Source of the DNA: JBHEKP01 sp041859375
Lineage (GTDB): Bacteria; Hydrogenedentota; Hydrogenedentia; Hydrogenedentales; CAITNO01
Assembly (NCBI GenBank): GCA_041859375.1
Contig: JBHEKP010000144.1
Span: 1-14,865 of the forward strand
DNA length: 14,865 nucleotides
Reading direction: 5' to 3'
Shown here in pieces: positions 14,313 to 14,865 of the stretch (the first letter of the stretch is position 1; each line of letters begins with the position of its first letter). Position numbers and translations under genes: made by a program. Below the pieces are notes generated by a model, which had not been told where the DNA came from, made no database searches, and saw only the letters and a list, made by a program, of their open reading frames with translations.

Positions 14313-14367
14313 TTCGCCAGCGGGGTGCTTTCCGGCCGGGGCCATGGCGGGCGGCGGGACCAGCGGG

Positions 14368-14476
14368 CTTGCCCGCCGCCATCAGCACCGCTTTCATGGG
14401 CTGTTCTCCTCTGGGAGGATGGTACCCGAGAAGGCGTGGGCGCGGCAAACGGGATATAGGGTTTAGGGTTTAGGGT
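14368..14476. repeat. 109-bp direct repeat, copy B
   Basis: This is the perfect second copy of 11269-11377 in the same orientation. Here the ten nucleotidyltransferase codons run into unrelated sequence, so this is the orphan copy at the right border of the low-GC island. Outside it the TTTAGGG run continues to four units. Confidence 0.97.
14405..14448 (-). promoter_or_regulatory. Duplicated host promoter and ribosome site (repeat copy B)
   Basis: This is the same TTGCCG (14443-14448), 18-base spacer, TACCAT (14419-14424) and AGAGGAGA (14405-14412) as at copy A. Here it reads leftward into the island, about 190 bases upstream of the methyltransferase start and on the same strand, so it is positioned to transcribe the island. 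Confidence 0.45.
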
Positions 14477-14489
14477 TTAGGGTTTAGGG
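14462..14489. repeat. Four tandem TTTAGGG units
   Basis: Four perfect seven-base units, preceded by a partial one. Copy A of the long repeat has only two (11363-11376), then diverges. The 109-bp identity ends inside this run, so the run straddles the duplication edge. Confidence 0.9.
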
Positions 14490-14540
14490 GAAACACCAAG
14501 CCTTTGTGCTAATGGGTTTGGATTGGGAGAACATCCCCCT

Positions 14541-14566
14541 AAATCCCCCTTCAAATGGGGGACTTT
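14541..14566. other. C5/G5 hairpin, possible terminator of the right-edge gene
   Basis: AAATCCCCC (14541-14549) pairs with GGGGGACTTT (14557-14566) around TTCAAAT, with one mismatch in the stem. It lies about 70 bases downstream of the - strand gene that ends at 14634. The U-tract on that strand is poor (ATTT), so it may instead be an interspersed intergenic repeat; CCCCCT occurs again just before it. Confidence 0.4.
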
Positions 14567-14572
14567 AAGAGG

Positions 14573-14630
14573 GTGGACAGGAGTGGACAGGAGTGGACGG
14601 AAGTGGACGGGGTGGACGGGGTGGACGGAG
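14573..14630. repeat. Six tandem GTGGAC units of 9-10 bp
   Basis: Units begin at 14573, 14583, 14593, 14603, 14612 and 14621. Each starts GTGGAC, followed by AGGA (two units), GGAA, GGG (two units) and GGAG. A short degenerate intergenic tandem array, three bases from the stop of the adjacent gene. Confidence 0.85.
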
Positions 14631-14633
14631 GGA

Positions 14634-14865
14634 TTAGGGGGTTGAGGGGAGTTTTTTGCCGTGGTGGAGGAGGTAACTGCGGCATTTTTCAGTGAGGTAT
14701 TTGGCGGGGTCGGCGAGGGGGGTCAGGTTTTTGAGTGCGCGGCGGGCGGGATCGGCGCAGTCGACGATGAACTGGATGCCCTCGTGGACGATGTGCGTGC
14801 CGCCCGCGTCGCGCATGCGTTCGAAGAGGCGCGCCCACCATTGGGCCTGGCGCGGCTGCTCCCAG
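14634..14865 (-). CDS. C-terminal fragment of an unrecognised protein, cut by the window edge
   Basis: The frame is open from the right edge to a TAA at 14634-14636; its 5' part lies outside the window. The visible about 76 residues run from WEQPRQAQWWARLFERMRDA through GGTHIVHEGIQFIVDCADPA to KYLTEKCRSYLLHHGKKLP and end STP. GC-rich codons typical of the chromosome mark it as outside the island. Helical, with aromatic and charged residues; no family recognised. The ATG at 14816 is internal to the open frame and is probably not the start. Confidence 0.6.
   Translation of the reverse strand, partial: WEQPRQAQWWARLFERMRDAGGTHIVHEGIQFIVDCADPARRALKNLTPLADPAKYLTEKCRSYLLHHGKKLPSTP

Larger units (their letters stand above)
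11378..14367. mobile_element. Low-GC methyltransferase/nuclease island inserted with long target duplication
   Basis: 2990 bases lie between the two 109-bp direct repeats. All island genes face the - strand. Base composition drops against the chromosome: 11761-11820 has 20 G/C of 60 by hand count, while the flanking housekeeping genes are very GC-rich. No transposase, integrase or terminal inverted repeat is seen, so this is not an insertion sequence. The organisation (methyltransferase gene flanked by a duplicated target of about 100 bp that includes part of a host gene) matches 'insertion with long target duplication', proposed for restriction-modification genes in Helicobacter pylori. The mobility is inferred, not shown. 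Confidence 0.7.
14266..14397 (-). pseudogene. Orphan 5' end of the nucleotidyltransferase gene, chimeric 43-codon frame
   Basis: Repeat copy B carries the ribosome site and the first ten codons (MKAVLMAAGK) of the nucleotidyltransferase. At 14367 the frame leaves the repeat and continues through island sequence (PAGPAARHGPGRKAPRWRRR and onward) to a stop at 14266. The result is a translatable 43-aa chimera that ends 34 bases before the methyltransferase start. Most likely an inert by-product of the duplication, although it could act as a translated leader for the methyltransferase mRNA. Confidence 0.75.

Noticed and set aside
11269..14476. Island as a transposon or insertion sequence
   Set aside because: No transposase or integrase frame, no terminal inverted repeats, and the flanking duplication of 109 bp is far longer than the few-base target sites that transposases make.
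14462..14489. TTTAGGG run as telomeric (plant-type) sequence or eukaryotic contamination
   Set aside because: Only four units, flanked by dense bacterial genes with Shine-Dalgarno sites; most likely a short bacterial tandem repeat that happens to match.
14573..14630. GTGGAC array as a CRISPR
   Set aside because: Units are 9-10 bp with no unique spacers; a simple tandem repeat.

Overview
The window is mostly GC-rich bacterial chromosome with tightly packed genes. The gene types suggest a heterotrophic, polysaccharide-using bacterium of the Planctomycetota/PVC or Hydrogenedentota kind: a Tat-exported Gfo/Idh/MocA oxidoreductase next to a giant ThuA + HEAT-repeat protein, small secreted proteins and a YfhO-type membrane protein. 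This placement is inferred from gene content only; there is no rRNA or other marker. TGA, TAA and TAG all act as stops, so the standard bacterial code fits.

Left block (1-10108, + strand). A terminator-like hairpin (17-47) closes an upstream gene. It is followed by a secreted coiled-coil protein (118-933), an 82-aa beta-sandwich-like protein (1071-1319) and a secreted protein with two possible SIS-like halves (1337-2464). A good promoter (2486-2515) then drives a two-gene operon: the Tat-signal oxidoreductase (2584-3891) and a 1230-aa secreted ThuA/HEAT/jelly-roll protein (3920-7612), ending at a strong intrinsic terminator (7630-7664). A 790-aa YfhO-like membrane protein follows (7736-10108). 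Its TAG stop overlaps the stop of the convergent NDP-sugar nucleotidyltransferase/left-handed beta-helix gene (10105-11298, - strand) inside a shared CTAG.

Island (11378-14367, - strand). About 3 kb of visibly lower GC is inserted just upstream of the nucleotidyltransferase. It is bracketed by a perfect 109-bp direct repeat (11269-11377 and 14368-14476). Each repeat copy carries the nucleotidyltransferase promoter, Shine-Dalgarno and first ten codons. The island encodes a single-chain beta-class DNA methyltransferase whose C-terminus looks like an Mrr-type PD-(D/E)XK nuclease (12723-14231), a membrane-anchored protein of unknown function (12030-12638), and a broken or frame-shifted reading frame (11498-12029). 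The layout matches the 'insertion with long target duplication' known for some restriction-modification genes, with the duplicated host promoter now pointing into the methyltransferase. The methyltransferase target-recognition segment is much more AT-rich than the rest of its own gene.

Right edge (14477-14865). An intergenic stretch is rich in short repeats: TTTAGGG units, a C5/G5 hairpin and six GTGGAC units. Then comes the 3' end of an unrecognised - strand gene cut by the window edge. No tRNA, rRNA, CRISPR array or transposase is visible.
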